DNA of 64,000 bases from Desertivirga xinjiangensis (GTDB lineage Bacteria > Bacteroidota > Bacteroidia > Sphingobacteriales > Sphingobacteriaceae), in assembly GCF_024436435.1 (NCBI RefSeq), contig NZ_JAFMZP010000004.1:682001-746000 (forward strand), read 5' to 3'. This document shows positions 1-8,681 of this stretch, in pieces; the stretch's first letter is position 1; each line of letters begins with the position of its first letter. The translations under genes and the position numbers were made by a program. The notes beneath the pieces are model-generated. The model made no database searches. It was not told the DNA's origin and saw only the letters and a program-made list of their open reading frames with translations.

Positions 1-1829
1 ACGGCGTTAATGCCCTGACTTTAGTTTTTGTAGCGATACTGGTTTTTGCCATTGCCTACAGGTTTTACGGAATTTTTCTAGCAAATAAGGTATTGCGCTT
101 AAACGGCAATAATCTTACACCTGCTGTAGAGTTCTCTGATGGCAAAGACTATGTCGTCACCAACAAGAATGTACTTTTTGGTCACCACTTTGCAGCAATT
201 GCTGCCGCCGGGCCGCTGGTTGGTCCGGTACTGGCAGCGCAGTTTGGCTACCTTCCCGGCGCTTTGTGGATCCTGATCGGCTGCGTGCTGGGAGGAGGTG
301 TTCACGACATGGTAGTGCTCTTTGCCTCGGTAAGGCATAAAGGTCAGAGTTTGGCTACCATAGCGAGTAAGGAAGTAGGAAAGGGCACGGGTGTCATTGC
401 CGGTTTGGCCATACTTTTTATTCTGATCCTAACACTCGCCGGACTTTCACTCGCTTGTATTAGCGCAATGCATGAAGCTTCCTGGTCTTTGTTTACTGTG
501 ATAATTACGATGCCTATTGCGGTTATCATGGGTTTGATTATGCGCTATGGAAAAGATAAAATCACCTTTGCAAGTATTTTGGGAGGGGTGTTGCTCATTG
601 CAGGTATCATCGGAGGTAACGAGCTGATGAAGATCAAAGAGGTCAGCGACATGTTTAACTGGAACATAAAAACCATTTCCGTAGCTATTACAGCATATGG
701 GTTTCTGGCCTCTGTGCTGCCCGTATGGCTGCTGCTGGTTCCAAGGGATTATCTTTCTACTTATCTGAAGATCGGTACCATATTGATGCTGGCGGTGGGA
801 GTGATTTTTGTTCACCCTACCTTGCAGATGCCTGCGATTACTCAGTTCATCAACGGCGGAGGACCTGTAATTGGCGGCGCTGTTCTACCGTTCATTTTTA
901 TTGTTATCGCCTGCGGGGCTATTTCGGGTTTTCACGCGGTAATCGCCACCGGAACAACACCTAAAATGCTTGGCAACGAAAAAGAGATCCTTTTCGTAGG
1001 TTACGGGGCCATGCTGGTTGAAGGCTTTGTAGCTTTGATGGCCTTAATTGCAGCTTGTACTTTAGTGCCAGGTGATTATTTTGCCATCAATACACCAAAA
1101 GAAATGTATGATGCATTCCTTGCTCAGCATCCTGAACTTGCAGCTGTAGACCTGCAGCATTTCAGTGAAAGGATTGGCGTTGATCTTCATGGCAGAACCG
1201 GAGGGGCAGTATCCTTAGCGGTTGGTATGGCGCATATCTTCAATAAAATTCCTTTCATGGACGATGTAATGGCCTACTGGTACAACTTTGCTATTATGTT
1301 CGAAGCGGTGTTTATCCTAACCGCCATTGATGCCGGAACCAGGGTAGGGCGTTTCTTCCTTCAGGAAATGCTGGGTAATGTTTATCCTAAGTTTAACGAT
1401 AAGAACTGGATGCCGGGAGTGATCATTTGCAGTCTACTCTTTACGTTCTCCTGGGGATACCTGGTGTATACCGGTAATGTGAGCAGTATCTGGCCGTTAT
1501 TTGGTATCAGTAACCAATTGCTGGCTGCCTGCGGACTGATAGTTTGTACCACGATGCTTATTCGTCTCAACCGTAAGAAATATGCTCTTACCTCCGCCAT
1601 TCCTGGAGTGTTTATGGCGATTATTACATTCTGGGCAGGTTATGAGCAGATCAAAAATATTTATTTACCGAAGGGTCAGTATCTATTATCGTTTCTGGCT
1701 TTTCTTGCCATGGTGTTAATGTTAATCGTGTTTGTAAATACGTTTAAAAAGTGGAGTAAGCTTCTGAAAGTAGAAGAAGAGAAAGTTGATTTTTATGGGG
1801 ATAAGGTAAAGGAGCTGGTGGAGAGGTAG
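1..1829 (+). CDS. cstA: Carbon starvation protein CstA (5' truncated by window edge)
   Basis: Polytopic inner-membrane transporter of the CstA family, linked in other bacteria to uptake of peptides and pyruvate during carbon limitation. The reading frame is open from base 3, so the gene starts before the window. The first visible residues (NALTLVFVAILVFAIAYRFY) are the family's first membrane helix, and only a few residues should be missing. The family core is clear: AAAGPLVGPVLAAQFGYLPG followed by GGGVHDMV, many hydrophobic helices, and the C-terminal CstA-type segment with FILTAIDAGTRVGR. An internal TTG at base 93 is not the start, because homologous sequence continues upstream of it. The gene is followed by a tetR gene 98 bp downstream, and no link in regulation is evident. 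Identification is firm; the substrate cannot be told from sequence. Confidence 0.95.
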   Translation, partial: GVNALTLVFVAILVFAIAYRFYGIFLANKVLRLNGNNLTPAVEFSDGKDYVVTNKNVLFGHHFAAIAAAGPLVGPVLAAQFGYLPGALWILIGCVLGGGVHDMVVLFASVRHKGQSLATIASKEVGKGTGVIAGLAILFILILTLAGLSLACISAMHEASWSLFTVIITMPIAVIMGLIMRYGKDKITFASILGGVLLIAGIIGGNELMKIKEVSDMFNWNIKTISVAITAYGFLASVLPVWLLLVPRDYLSTYLKIGTILMLAVGVIFVHPTLQMPAITQFINGGGPVIGGAVLPFIFIVIACGAISGFHAVIATGTTPKMLGNEKEILFVGYGAMLVEGFVALMALIAACTLVPGDYFAINTPKEMYDAFLAQHPELAAVDLQHFSERIGVDLHGRTGGAVSLAVGMAHIFNKIPFMDDVMAYWYNFAIMFEAVFILTAIDAGTRVGRFFLQEMLGNVYPKFNDKNWMPGVIICSLLFTFSWGYLVYTGNVSSIWPLFGISNQLLAACGLIVCTTMLIRLNRKKYALTSAIPGVFMAIITFWAGYEQIKNIYLPKGQYLLSFLAFLAMVLMLIVFVNTFKKWSKLLKVEEEKVDFYGDKVKELVER

Positions 1830-1897
1830 GAATTGTCATGATTATTCCATTAAATTTCCGATAATGCAAATACACTTCTTTTTTTATAAAAGAGTGT

Positions 1898-1918
1898 TAC
1901 TTTTGCTAACGCTGTTAG
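1898..1918 (+). promoter_or_regulatory. tetR promoter -7 element and overlapping operator
   Basis: TACTTTTG at 1898-1905 matches the Bacteroidota -7 consensus TAnnTTTG exactly. It abuts the palindrome CTAACGCTGTTAG at 1906-1918, which ends 9 bases before the tetR start codon. A repressor bound here would cover the transcription start, so autoregulation is likely. The arms CTAAC/GTTAG recur twice downstream, at 2566-2578 and 2673-2685. Confidence 0.7.
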
Positions 1919-1927
1919 GTTTTTATT

Positions 1928-2530
1928 ATGGGAATAGTTGAACGGAGAATAAGAGAGAAGGAAGAAGTAAAAACGAAGATAATTTGTACCGCCTGGGACT
2001 TAGTAAAAAAGGAGGGTTGGCAAGCTTTGTCTATACGGAAAATCGCAGAGAGGATCGAATATAGTTCGCCTGTGATTTACGACCATTTTAAAAATAAAGA
2101 GGCTATCCTTCTGGAATTTAGTAAAAAGGGATTTGCTTTATTAACCTCATCTCTGACCGAACAAATAAAGGAAGGTCAGGAGCCTGAGGATCAGATAAGG
2201 GGCATGGCTGAGGCCTACTGGAATTTTGCCTTTGAGAACAGTGAATTGTATCAGATGATGTTTGGCATCGGAACAATTGGTTGTGATATAAATGAAGCAT
2301 CGCCGGGGCGTGAAAAATTCCGGGGAATAGTGACTGAGGTTATAGAAGCTTTAAAGAAAAAGACGGGGCGTACAGATATAAGTTCCTGCCTGAAGTTTCA
2401 TACCTTATTTTCTGTGATGCACGGTTTGATTTCTATCAAGCTTGTCAATACATGTACTACCATTGACGCTGAATTAAATAAGATGGTATTGGACGATGCG
2501 ATCGAAGGATATATAAAAAGTTTTACTTAA
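1928..2530 (+). CDS. TetR/AcrR-family transcriptional regulator
   Basis: One-component repressor of 200 aa, the usual TetR length. The N-terminal DNA-binding domain includes a helix-turn-helix around residues 30-60 (LSIRKIAERIEYSSPVIYDH, then FKNKEAIL). The C-terminal half is an all-helical ligand-binding and dimerisation region with no recognisable ligand signature. It lies immediately upstream of, and in the same direction as, an RND efflux operon, the common arrangement for a local efflux repressor. A palindrome with CTAAC/GTTAG arms occurs at its own promoter and twice in the gap before the efflux genes, so it probably controls both itself and the pump. The inducer is unknown. Confidence 0.92.
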   Translation: MGIVERRIREKEEVKTKIICTAWDLVKKEGWQALSIRKIAERIEYSSPVIYDHFKNKEAILLEFSKKGFALLTSSLTEQIKEGQEPEDQIRGMAEAYWNFAFENSELYQMMFGIGTIGCDINEASPGREKFRGIVTEVIEALKKKTGRTDISSCLKFHTLFSVMHGLISIKLVNTCTTIDAELNKMVLDDAIEGYIKSFT

Positions 2531-2565
2531 AAAACGCTATTAGCTTTTTTTTTTGGAACAAGTTT

Positions 2566-2578
2566 CTAACAGTGTTAG
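2566..2578 (+). promoter_or_regulatory. TetR-type operator palindrome, copy 2
   Basis: CTAACAGTGTTAG is a perfect 13-base palindrome around a central G. It shares its arms with the site at the tetR promoter and with the site at 2673-2685. It lies 36 bases after the tetR stop codon and upstream of a terminator-like hairpin. Confidence 0.65.
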
Positions 2579-2640
2579 GATATATTCACCTGTAAGAGCA
2601 AGGGGCTCTTAAAAGAAAAACGTTGCAAAATAGCAATATG

Positions 2641-2662
2641 GAAGCGTATTCGCTTTTTTTTT
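2641..2662 (+). terminator. Rho-independent terminator after tetR
   Basis: The stem AAGCG/CGCTT (2642-2646 with 2651-2655) has a TATT loop and runs into an unbroken T tract. It sits between the second and third operator copies, so it would separate the tetR transcript from the efflux operon transcript. Confidence 0.65.
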
Positions 2663-2672
2663 AACTAGTTAG

Positions 2673-2685
2673 TTAACAGTGTTAG
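2673..2685 (+). promoter_or_regulatory. TetR-type operator palindrome, copy 3, upstream of efflux operon
   Basis: TTAACAGTGTTAG matches copy 2 at 12 of 13 bases and lies 78 bases before the membrane-fusion-protein start. It probably overlaps the efflux operon promoter. No exact TAnnTTTG was found immediately beside it; TATAAGTTG at 2701-2709 is only an approximate -7 element. Confidence 0.6.
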
Positions 2686-2763
2686 CAAAAAAATCATTGT
2701 TATAAGTTGCCGACTGGAGCGGCGGAAAAAGATTAAAAACTCAAAAAATAAAAATAATATGTT

Positions 2764-3936
2764 ATGAAAGCTATACAAAAATTAACAATCCCTCTAGTAA
2801 GCGCTGCAGCACTAAGCGCCGCCTTCTTCCTGCAAAGCTGCAGCTCCTCTTCGGCGGAAAGTGCCGGGGCTGCACCACCTCCTCCGGAGCTTCCGGTCAT
2901 TGCCCTGAACGCTGAACCCGTGACAATTTTCTCTGAGTATAACGCTTCAGTTACAGGAAAACGTGACATTGAAATCAGACCAAAAGTAGATGGATATCTG
3001 GAAGAAATCTTCGTGGACGAGGGCGCATTTGCGAGAAAGGGACAACCCTTATTTAGAATTGACTCAAGAAACTACCGCACGCAATTGAGCACTGCCCTGG
3101 CACAGTTAGAATCAGCAAAGGCAGCCCTTGAAAATGCATCGATTGATGTGGCCAAGGTGGCTCCACTGGTCCAGAACAATGTGGTGTCGGAGGTTAAGCT
3201 ACGTTCGGCAAAAGCCGCTTACAATGTGGCGAAGGGCAGTGTGGCTCAGGCACAAGCTCAGGTTCAGGAAGCCAGGAACAATTTGAATTACACTACCATC
3301 ACAGCTCCTGCAGATGGATATATCGGCAGTATTCCCTTTAAGACGGGCAGTCTGATCAGTTCGGCGAGTGTGCAGCCGTTGACGGTATTGTCTGAAACCA
3401 GGGAGGTGCATGCACATTTCACGATGAGTGAGGTAGATTTCATCGACTTTAAAAATCAGGCAACGGGCGTAACCTTAGCTGAAAAACTGAAGCGCTTACC
3501 GGAAATTGAATTGGTTCTTCCTGATAACACCATATACCCCACCAAAGGCAGAGTAGAACTGGTAGAAGGGCAATTCGGAAAAACAACCGGCACCATCAAC
3601 TTCCGGGCATCCTTCCCAAATCCTGATGGTTTGTTAAGATCAGGAAGTACTGGCAAGATCCGGATTCCAAAAATAATCAATAATGCTATACTGGTGCCCC
3701 AGGAAGCCACCTTTGAGCTTCAGGATAAGGTGTTTGTTTATGCAGTGGGAGATAGTAGCAAAGTTGCAGGTAAGGCACTTACCATTATGGGAACAAAAGG
3801 GGATTTTTACCTCGTTTCCAAGGGAGTATCCCCGGGTGACAAGATCGTATTCAGCGGAATAGACCGTCTGACTGAGGGTACGGTGATCAAGTCAAAAGTA
3901 ATTCCCGCCAGCAAACTGTCCGCGCAGATAGAATAA
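2764..3936 (+). CDS. RND efflux periplasmic adaptor (membrane fusion protein) lipoprotein
   Basis: Periplasmic adaptor that joins an inner-membrane RND permease to an outer-membrane channel. It has 390 aa. The N-terminus is a lipoprotein signal with lipobox LQSC, giving Cys26 as the lipidated residue. Next come a short Ser/Ala/Pro-rich linker, a biotinyl-lipoyl-like half (RPKVDGYLEEIFVDEG), a helical hairpin rich in Ala and Gln around residues 105-165, the second lipoyl half (ITAPADGYIGSI), and beta-barrel and membrane-proximal domains. This is the MexA/AcrA order. It is the first gene of the operon: the permease follows after 45 bp and the channel 4 bp after that. Expression is probably repressed by the upstream TetR protein through the palindromes at 2566 and 2673. 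Confidence 0.95.
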   Translation: MKAIQKLTIPLVSAAALSAAFFLQSCSSSSAESAGAAPPPPELPVIALNAEPVTIFSEYNASVTGKRDIEIRPKVDGYLEEIFVDEGAFARKGQPLFRIDSRNYRTQLSTALAQLESAKAALENASIDVAKVAPLVQNNVVSEVKLRSAKAAYNVAKGSVAQAQAQVQEARNNLNYTTITAPADGYIGSIPFKTGSLISSASVQPLTVLSETREVHAHFTMSEVDFIDFKNQATGVTLAEKLKRLPEIELVLPDNTIYPTKGRVELVEGQFGKTTGTINFRASFPNPDGLLRSGSTGKIRIPKIINNAILVPQEATFELQDKVFVYAVGDSSKVAGKALTIMGTKGDFYLVSKGVSPGDKIVFSGIDRLTEGTVIKSKVIPASKLSAQIE

Positions 3937-3946
3937 ATTTTGAATC

Positions 3947-3967
3947 GTTATCCTTTACCTGGATAAC
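3947..3967 (+). other. Intercistronic hairpin between adaptor and permease genes
   Basis: GTTATCC at 3947-3953 and GGATAAC at 3961-3967 form a perfect 7-bp stem with a 7-base loop in the 45-bp gap. No T tract follows, so it is not a classical terminator. It could affect mRNA stability or the relative expression of the two genes. Confidence 0.4.
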
Positions 3968-3981
3968 AAAAATATCAAATT

Positions 3982-6900
3982 ATGTTTAGAAAGTTTATAG
4001 AGAGACCGGTTCTGTCTACAGTGGTCTCTATTATCCTAACCTTACTGGGAGCGCTGTCATTATATTCGCTGCCCATTACGCTGTTCCCGGATATAGCTCC
4101 TCCAACGGTGCAGGTGACAGCAGCCTATCCGGGGGCGAACGCAGAAGTTGTTGCCAGGGCTGTTGCCACACCTATTGAAGAGGCCGTTAATGGCGTGGAG
4201 AACATGACCTACATGACCTCTACCGCCAGTAATGACGGTGCTCTTACGCTGAATGTGTATTTTAAGCTTGGGACAGACCCCGACCAGGCAGCTGTAAATG
4301 TTCAGAACCGTGTCGCAAAAGCGGTCAGTCAGCTGCCTCAGGAAGTTGTTCAGGCGGGGATATCTACCCAGAAGCAGCAGAACAGCATGATCTATGTGCC
4401 TCTGATGTACAGCACTGACAGCACATACGATGAAACGTTTTTGCAGAATTATGCCAAGATCAATATCATACCCGAGATTCAACGGGTGCCGGGTGTCGGC
4501 CAGGCGATGATATTTGGTGCACGGGATTACTCTATGCGGATCTGGCTGAAACCCGACCGGCTGGTCGCCTCAAATCTTTCTGCACAGGAGGTGATCTCGG
4601 CTATCAGGGAACAAAACATCGAAGCAGCTCCGGGACGGTTCGGACAAAGCAGTAAGCAGGCCTTTGAATATGTGTTGAAATACAAAGGTAAGTACACGCA
4701 GAACAGGGAATATGAAGAAATTGTACTGAAAGCCAACCCTGATGGTTCGGTGATCAGGTTAAAAGATGTTGCCAGGGTAGAACTGGGATCATTTACTTAT
4801 AGTGCCAACACCATGATCGCTGGAAAAAATGGTACCGGGCTGGCTGTTTTTCAAACGGCAGGTTCCAACGCCAATGAAATCCTGACTGAGGTTGACAAGG
4901 TAATGAAGAAAGCCTCTAAAAACTTCCCTAAGGGGATTGGCTATTTCACGATGTATAGTTCGAAAGAGTTTCTGGACGCTTCGATCAGCCAGGTGCAGCA
5001 CACTTTACTGGAAGCTTTTATCCTGGTTTTCATCGTGGTGTATATTTTCCTCCAGGATTTTCGTTCCACCTTAATTCCGGCAATCGCTGTTCCTGTAGCT
5101 ATTATTGGCACGTTCTTCTTCATGAAACTTTTTGGTTTTTCCATCAACCTTCTTACACTTTTCGCCATGGTGCTTGCCATCGGAATTGTGGTGGATGATG
5201 CCATTGTAGTGGTAGAAGCGGTACACGCAAAAATGGAAAACACCCGTTTGTCGGCTAAAAAGGCGACCATTCAATCGATGAGTGAAATATCAGGTGCCAT
5301 AGTGTCCATTACCTTGGTGATGGTGGCTGTGTTTGTTCCCGTTGCGTTTTTAGAAGGGCCGGTTGGGGTGTTCTACAAACAGTTTGCGTTCACTCTAGGA
5401 ATCGCTATCCTGATCTCTGCCGTCAATGCATTGACATTAAGTCCTGTGTTATGTGCTATCTTTTTGAGAAGGGAGCACCACGGACCAGGCCTGGACCAAG
5501 CTAAGAAAAGTTCTTTTAAACAACGTTTTTTTAACGCCTTTAACGTTGGTTTCAACCGGACCACCGATAAGTATGTGAAGGGACTTCGATTTCTTATTGC
5601 CCGCAAGTGGCTGGCTTCTGGCTTACTTCTTTTAGTTACTGTCATAACTGTTGTTCTGATGAAGCGAACTCCTTCCGGATTTATTCCCACAGAAGATCAG
5701 GGTTTCGTGGTCTATTCTGTGAATCTTCCTCCGGGCGCCTCCCTCGACAGAACGCAAAAGGTAATGAACAAAATTGATCAGATTCTTAAGAAGGAGCCTG
5801 CTATAGAACGTGTTGGGGCAGTAACAGGTTTAAATATTGTTGCTAATGCCAACAGCTCGAATTATGCAGTGGGATTTATACGCATGAAGCCTTTTGGGGA
5901 AAGAGGCGAAGTAAACGATCTGGATAAAATCATCGGGGTTTTGAACCAGAAGTTTACGGCGATAAAGGAAGCCAGTGTCTTTGTGTTCGTCTATCCTACG
6001 GTACAGGGCTTTGGAAATACAACGGGTTTTGAGCTGATATTGCAGGACCGGTCAAGTGGTCGTTTAGACAAGATGAACGCTACTGCAAACGGCTTTATCG
6101 GTGAATTAATGAAGCGTAAAGAAATTATGTACGCTTTCACCACTTTCAATACCAATAACCCTCAATACAGCTTAGACATTGACCAGAAAAAAGCCAAACA
6201 GCTTGGAGTATCGATTTCGGATCTGATGCAGACTTTACAGGTCTTTTATGGCAGCACATTTGCGTCTGATTTTAACCGGTTCGGAAAATTTTATCGCGTG
6301 ATTGTTCAGGCTGATGCTACTTACCGGGCTGAGCCTGCTTCATTAAATGGCGTTTATATTAAGAATAACCTGGGCCAAATGGTTCCTGCGAATGTACTGG
6401 TTAAATTAAAACGTGTTTTCGGTCCGGAAACTGTTACCAGAAATAACCTGTTCAACGCAGTTGCTATCAATGGTATTCCTAAGCCCGGATATACATCAGG
6501 AGATGCGATAAAAGCCGTACAGGAGGTGGCCGAGCAATATCTGCCCAGGAACTACTCATATGAGTGGACCGGGATGACCCGGGAAGAACAAAGTTCGGGA
6601 TCTCAATTGGTATGGATATTCGTTTTGAGCCTTTTGTTTGTTTACTTTCTCCTTGCTGCCCAGTATGAAAGTTACATACTCCCTTTCGCGGTTATACTTT
6701 CAGTACCGACCGGAATCTTCGGAGTTTTTGTTTCAATTGGATTAACGGGGATTGAAAATAATATTTATGTGCAGGTTGGTCTGATTATGCTTGTAGGACT
6801 GTTGGCGAAAAATGCAATCCTTATCATTGAATACGCGCTTCAGCGCCGGAAAGATGGAATGGATCTTGTAGATGCCGCGCTCGAGGCATCAAGGTTAAGA

Positions 6901-7170
6901 TTGCGGCCAATTCTCATGACTTCTTTTGCCTTTATCGTCGGCCTGCTGCCTTTAGTTACAGCTACCGGAGCCTCCGCCATGGGAAACCGCTCTATTGGAA
7001 CCGGCGCAGTAGGAGGAATGCTGACGGGAGTTGTTCTCGGGATATTTATCATTCCGGTGCTTTTTGTCATCTTCCAGTATTTACATGAAAGGATAGCAGG
7101 GCGCATGGGTAGTGAAGAAGAGGAAGAAATAGACGAATTGGAAGAAGAATTAGTAAACACTGAAATTTAG
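3982..7170 (+). CDS. RND multidrug efflux permease, HAE1 (AcrB/MexB) family
   Basis: Proton-driven inner-membrane pump of 1062 aa, the full length of the HAE1 family. The start FRKFIERPVLSTVVSIILTL is typical. The fourth-helix motif GIVVDDAIVVVEAV carries the paired aspartates near residues 405-406. The matching lysine is in GLLAKNAILIIEYAL near residue 941. Two large periplasmic loops follow helices 1 and 7. The C-terminal tail is very acidic (EEEEEIDELEEELVN). It is co-transcribed with the adaptor and the channel. The substrates cannot be deduced. Several ORF-like stretches antisense to this gene are codon-usage shadows. Confidence 0.97.
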   Translation: MFRKFIERPVLSTVVSIILTLLGALSLYSLPITLFPDIAPPTVQVTAAYPGANAEVVARAVATPIEEAVNGVENMTYMTSTASNDGALTLNVYFKLGTDPDQAAVNVQNRVAKAVSQLPQEVVQAGISTQKQQNSMIYVPLMYSTDSTYDETFLQNYAKINIIPEIQRVPGVGQAMIFGARDYSMRIWLKPDRLVASNLSAQEVISAIREQNIEAAPGRFGQSSKQAFEYVLKYKGKYTQNREYEEIVLKANPDGSVIRLKDVARVELGSFTYSANTMIAGKNGTGLAVFQTAGSNANEILTEVDKVMKKASKNFPKGIGYFTMYSSKEFLDASISQVQHTLLEAFILVFIVVYIFLQDFRSTLIPAIAVPVAIIGTFFFMKLFGFSINLLTLFAMVLAIGIVVDDAIVVVEAVHAKMENTRLSAKKATIQSMSEISGAIVSITLVMVAVFVPVAFLEGPVGVFYKQFAFTLGIAILISAVNALTLSPVLCAIFLRREHHGPGLDQAKKSSFKQRFFNAFNVGFNRTTDKYVKGLRFLIARKWLASGLLLLVTVITVVLMKRTPSGFIPTEDQGFVVYSVNLPPGASLDRTQKVMNKIDQILKKEPAIERVGAVTGLNIVANANSSNYAVGFIRMKPFGERGEVNDLDKIIGVLNQKFTAIKEASVFVFVYPTVQGFGNTTGFELILQDRSSGRLDKMNATANGFIGELMKRKEIMYAFTTFNTNNPQYSLDIDQKKAKQLGVSISDLMQTLQVFYGSTFASDFNRFGKFYRVIVQADATYRAEPASLNGVYIKNNLGQMVPANVLVKLKRVFGPETVTRNNLFNAVAINGIPKPGYTSGDAIKAVQEVAEQYLPRNYSYEWTGMTREEQSSGSQLVWIFVLSLLFVYFLLAAQYESYILPFAVILSVPTGIFGVFVSIGLTGIENNIYVQVGLIMLVGLLAKNAILIIEYALQRRKDGMDLVDAALEASRLRLRPILMTSFAFIVGLLPLVTATGASAMGNRSIGTGAVGGMLTGVVLGIFIIPVLFVIFQYLHERIAGRMGSEEEEEIDELEEELVNTEI

Positions 7171-7174
7171 TATT

Positions 7175-8584
7175 ATGAGCCTTATCAAAATTTTTAACTA
7201 TATCCTAATTATATCTGTGCTTTTAGGAAGCGGATGTAAGGTTGGACAAAATTACCAAAGGCCATCTGTTCAGGTTCCTGTTGGTTTTGATTCGACCTCT
7301 CATTCGGATACCAGCAGCATTGCCAGTATAAAATGGAACAGCTTTTTTAAGGACACCGCCCTGGTGACCTTAATTGATAGCGGGCTGCAGTATAACAATG
7401 ATTTGCAAGTGGCTGTTAAACGAATAGATATTGCAGAACAACAGCTTAAACAGGCCCGGCTTTCGCTGCTTCCTCAGCTAAACCTCCAGGTAGCGGCTTC
7501 CTATACCAAACTTTCGGAAAATAGTTTGAATGGTTTAAGTGCGGGACAGTTTGGTATCACAGATATTGAAAATTATACCGGAAGTCTGAACCTTTCCTGG
7601 GAGCTGGATATTTGGGGAAAGATCCGCAGGCAGAAAGAATCGGCTCTGGCGCAATATTTTCAAACTTATGAAGCCACAAAAGCCGTGCAAACGCAGTTGG
7701 TAGCAAATATCGCTCAGGGCTACTATAATCTCTTAATGCTGGATAAGCAATTGACTATTGCCAGAAGAAACCTCTCTCTGAACGATAGTACTTTAGTGCT
7801 GACCCGTTTGCTAAAAGCTTCGGGAGATGTGACAGACCTCGCTATACAGCAATCGGAGGCACAACGACAGGCAACAGCTTTGCTAATTCCACAATTAGAA
7901 CAGGCAATAACACTTCAGGAGAACGCCCTTCAGCTGCTGGCTGGCAGACTGCCCGGTCGGATTAAGCGGGTAGATACGGATCAGGGAGAGGAGCTTAATC
8001 CGGGTGTGAAGACAGGTCTGCCTGCTGCAATTGTCAGTCGCAGGCCCGACATCAGGGCGAATGAAATGGCGCTGAAGTCAGCAAACGCTGCAGTGGGCGT
8101 GGCACAAGCGAGCATGTATCCTTCATTAACTTTATTTGCTGGCGGAGGTATTGAAAGCTTAAGCTTCGACAAGTGGTTCAATGTGCCTGCTTCTTTGTTT
8201 GGATTGGCCTCAGGAGCCCTGGTTCAACCAGTGTTTAATGGGAGGGCATTAAAAACACAATACGAGACGGCGAAGCTCAGGCGTGAGCAGGCAGTACTGC
8301 AGTTCAGGCAATCGGTATTAGTAGCCATGTCGGAAGTGTCGAATGCCTTAGTTCAAACTAAGAAATTAAGTGAACAAAGGACTTTGGCCCAGCAACAGGT
8401 TGAAACTCTTCAAAAAGCTACTCGTAATGCTAATCTTCTTTTCCAGAGCGATATGGCTAATTACCTGGAGGTTATCACTGCACAACGCAGTGCCTTACAG
8501 GCCGAACTAAACCTTGTAGCGATACAAAGACAACAAAAGGGTGCTGTTGTAGAATTGTACCGGGCTTTAGGAGGAGGGTGGTAG
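7175..8584 (+). CDS. RND efflux outer-membrane channel lipoprotein (TolC/OprM, NodT family)
   Basis: Outer-membrane factor of 469 aa that completes the tripartite pump. The signal peptide ends in the lipobox LGSGC, with Cys21 lipidated as in OprM. Two repeated OEP (outer-membrane efflux protein) domains follow. Characteristic segments are LSWELDIWGKIRRQ near residue 145, SRRPDIRANEMALKSANAAV near residue 285, and the C-terminal helix with YLEVITAQRSALQAELNLV. Its start lies 4 bp after the permease stop codon, so translation is probably coupled. A strong hairpin terminator follows at 8610. Confidence 0.96.
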   Translation: MSLIKIFNYILIISVLLGSGCKVGQNYQRPSVQVPVGFDSTSHSDTSSIASIKWNSFFKDTALVTLIDSGLQYNNDLQVAVKRIDIAEQQLKQARLSLLPQLNLQVAASYTKLSENSLNGLSAGQFGITDIENYTGSLNLSWELDIWGKIRRQKESALAQYFQTYEATKAVQTQLVANIAQGYYNLLMLDKQLTIARRNLSLNDSTLVLTRLLKASGDVTDLAIQQSEAQRQATALLIPQLEQAITLQENALQLLAGRLPGRIKRVDTDQGEELNPGVKTGLPAAIVSRRPDIRANEMALKSANAAVGVAQASMYPSLTLFAGGGIESLSFDKWFNVPASLFGLASGALVQPVFNGRALKTQYETAKLRREQAVLQFRQSVLVAMSEVSNALVQTKKLSEQRTLAQQQVETLQKATRNANLLFQSDMANYLEVITAQRSALQAELNLVAIQRQQKGAVVELYRALGGGW

Positions 8585-8609
8585 TTAGAAAATATTAAAC
8601 ACACTGGAG

Positions 8610-8640
8610 AGGCCTGTTTGTAGCAAATCAGGCCTTTTCC
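8610..8640 (+). terminator. Terminator of the RND efflux operon
   Basis: AGGCCTG and CAGGCCT form a 7-bp stem, extended by TTG/CAA inside the loop, followed by TTTTCCTTTT. It lies 26 bp after the channel gene and before a convergent gene. Confidence 0.8.
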
Positions 8641-8681
8641 TTTTATTGGAAAATTTGGATTGACTGCGTTTATGGAGCAAA

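Noticed and set aside
2536-2550. GCTATTAGC followed by a T run as a tetR terminator
   Set aside because: The arms GCTA/TAGC leave a one-base loop, which cannot fold. The stem at 2641-2655 with a T tract is the better candidate.
4060-4482. 140-codon ORF antisense to the RND permease
   Set aside because: The permease is intact and full length; the antisense translation has no family pattern.
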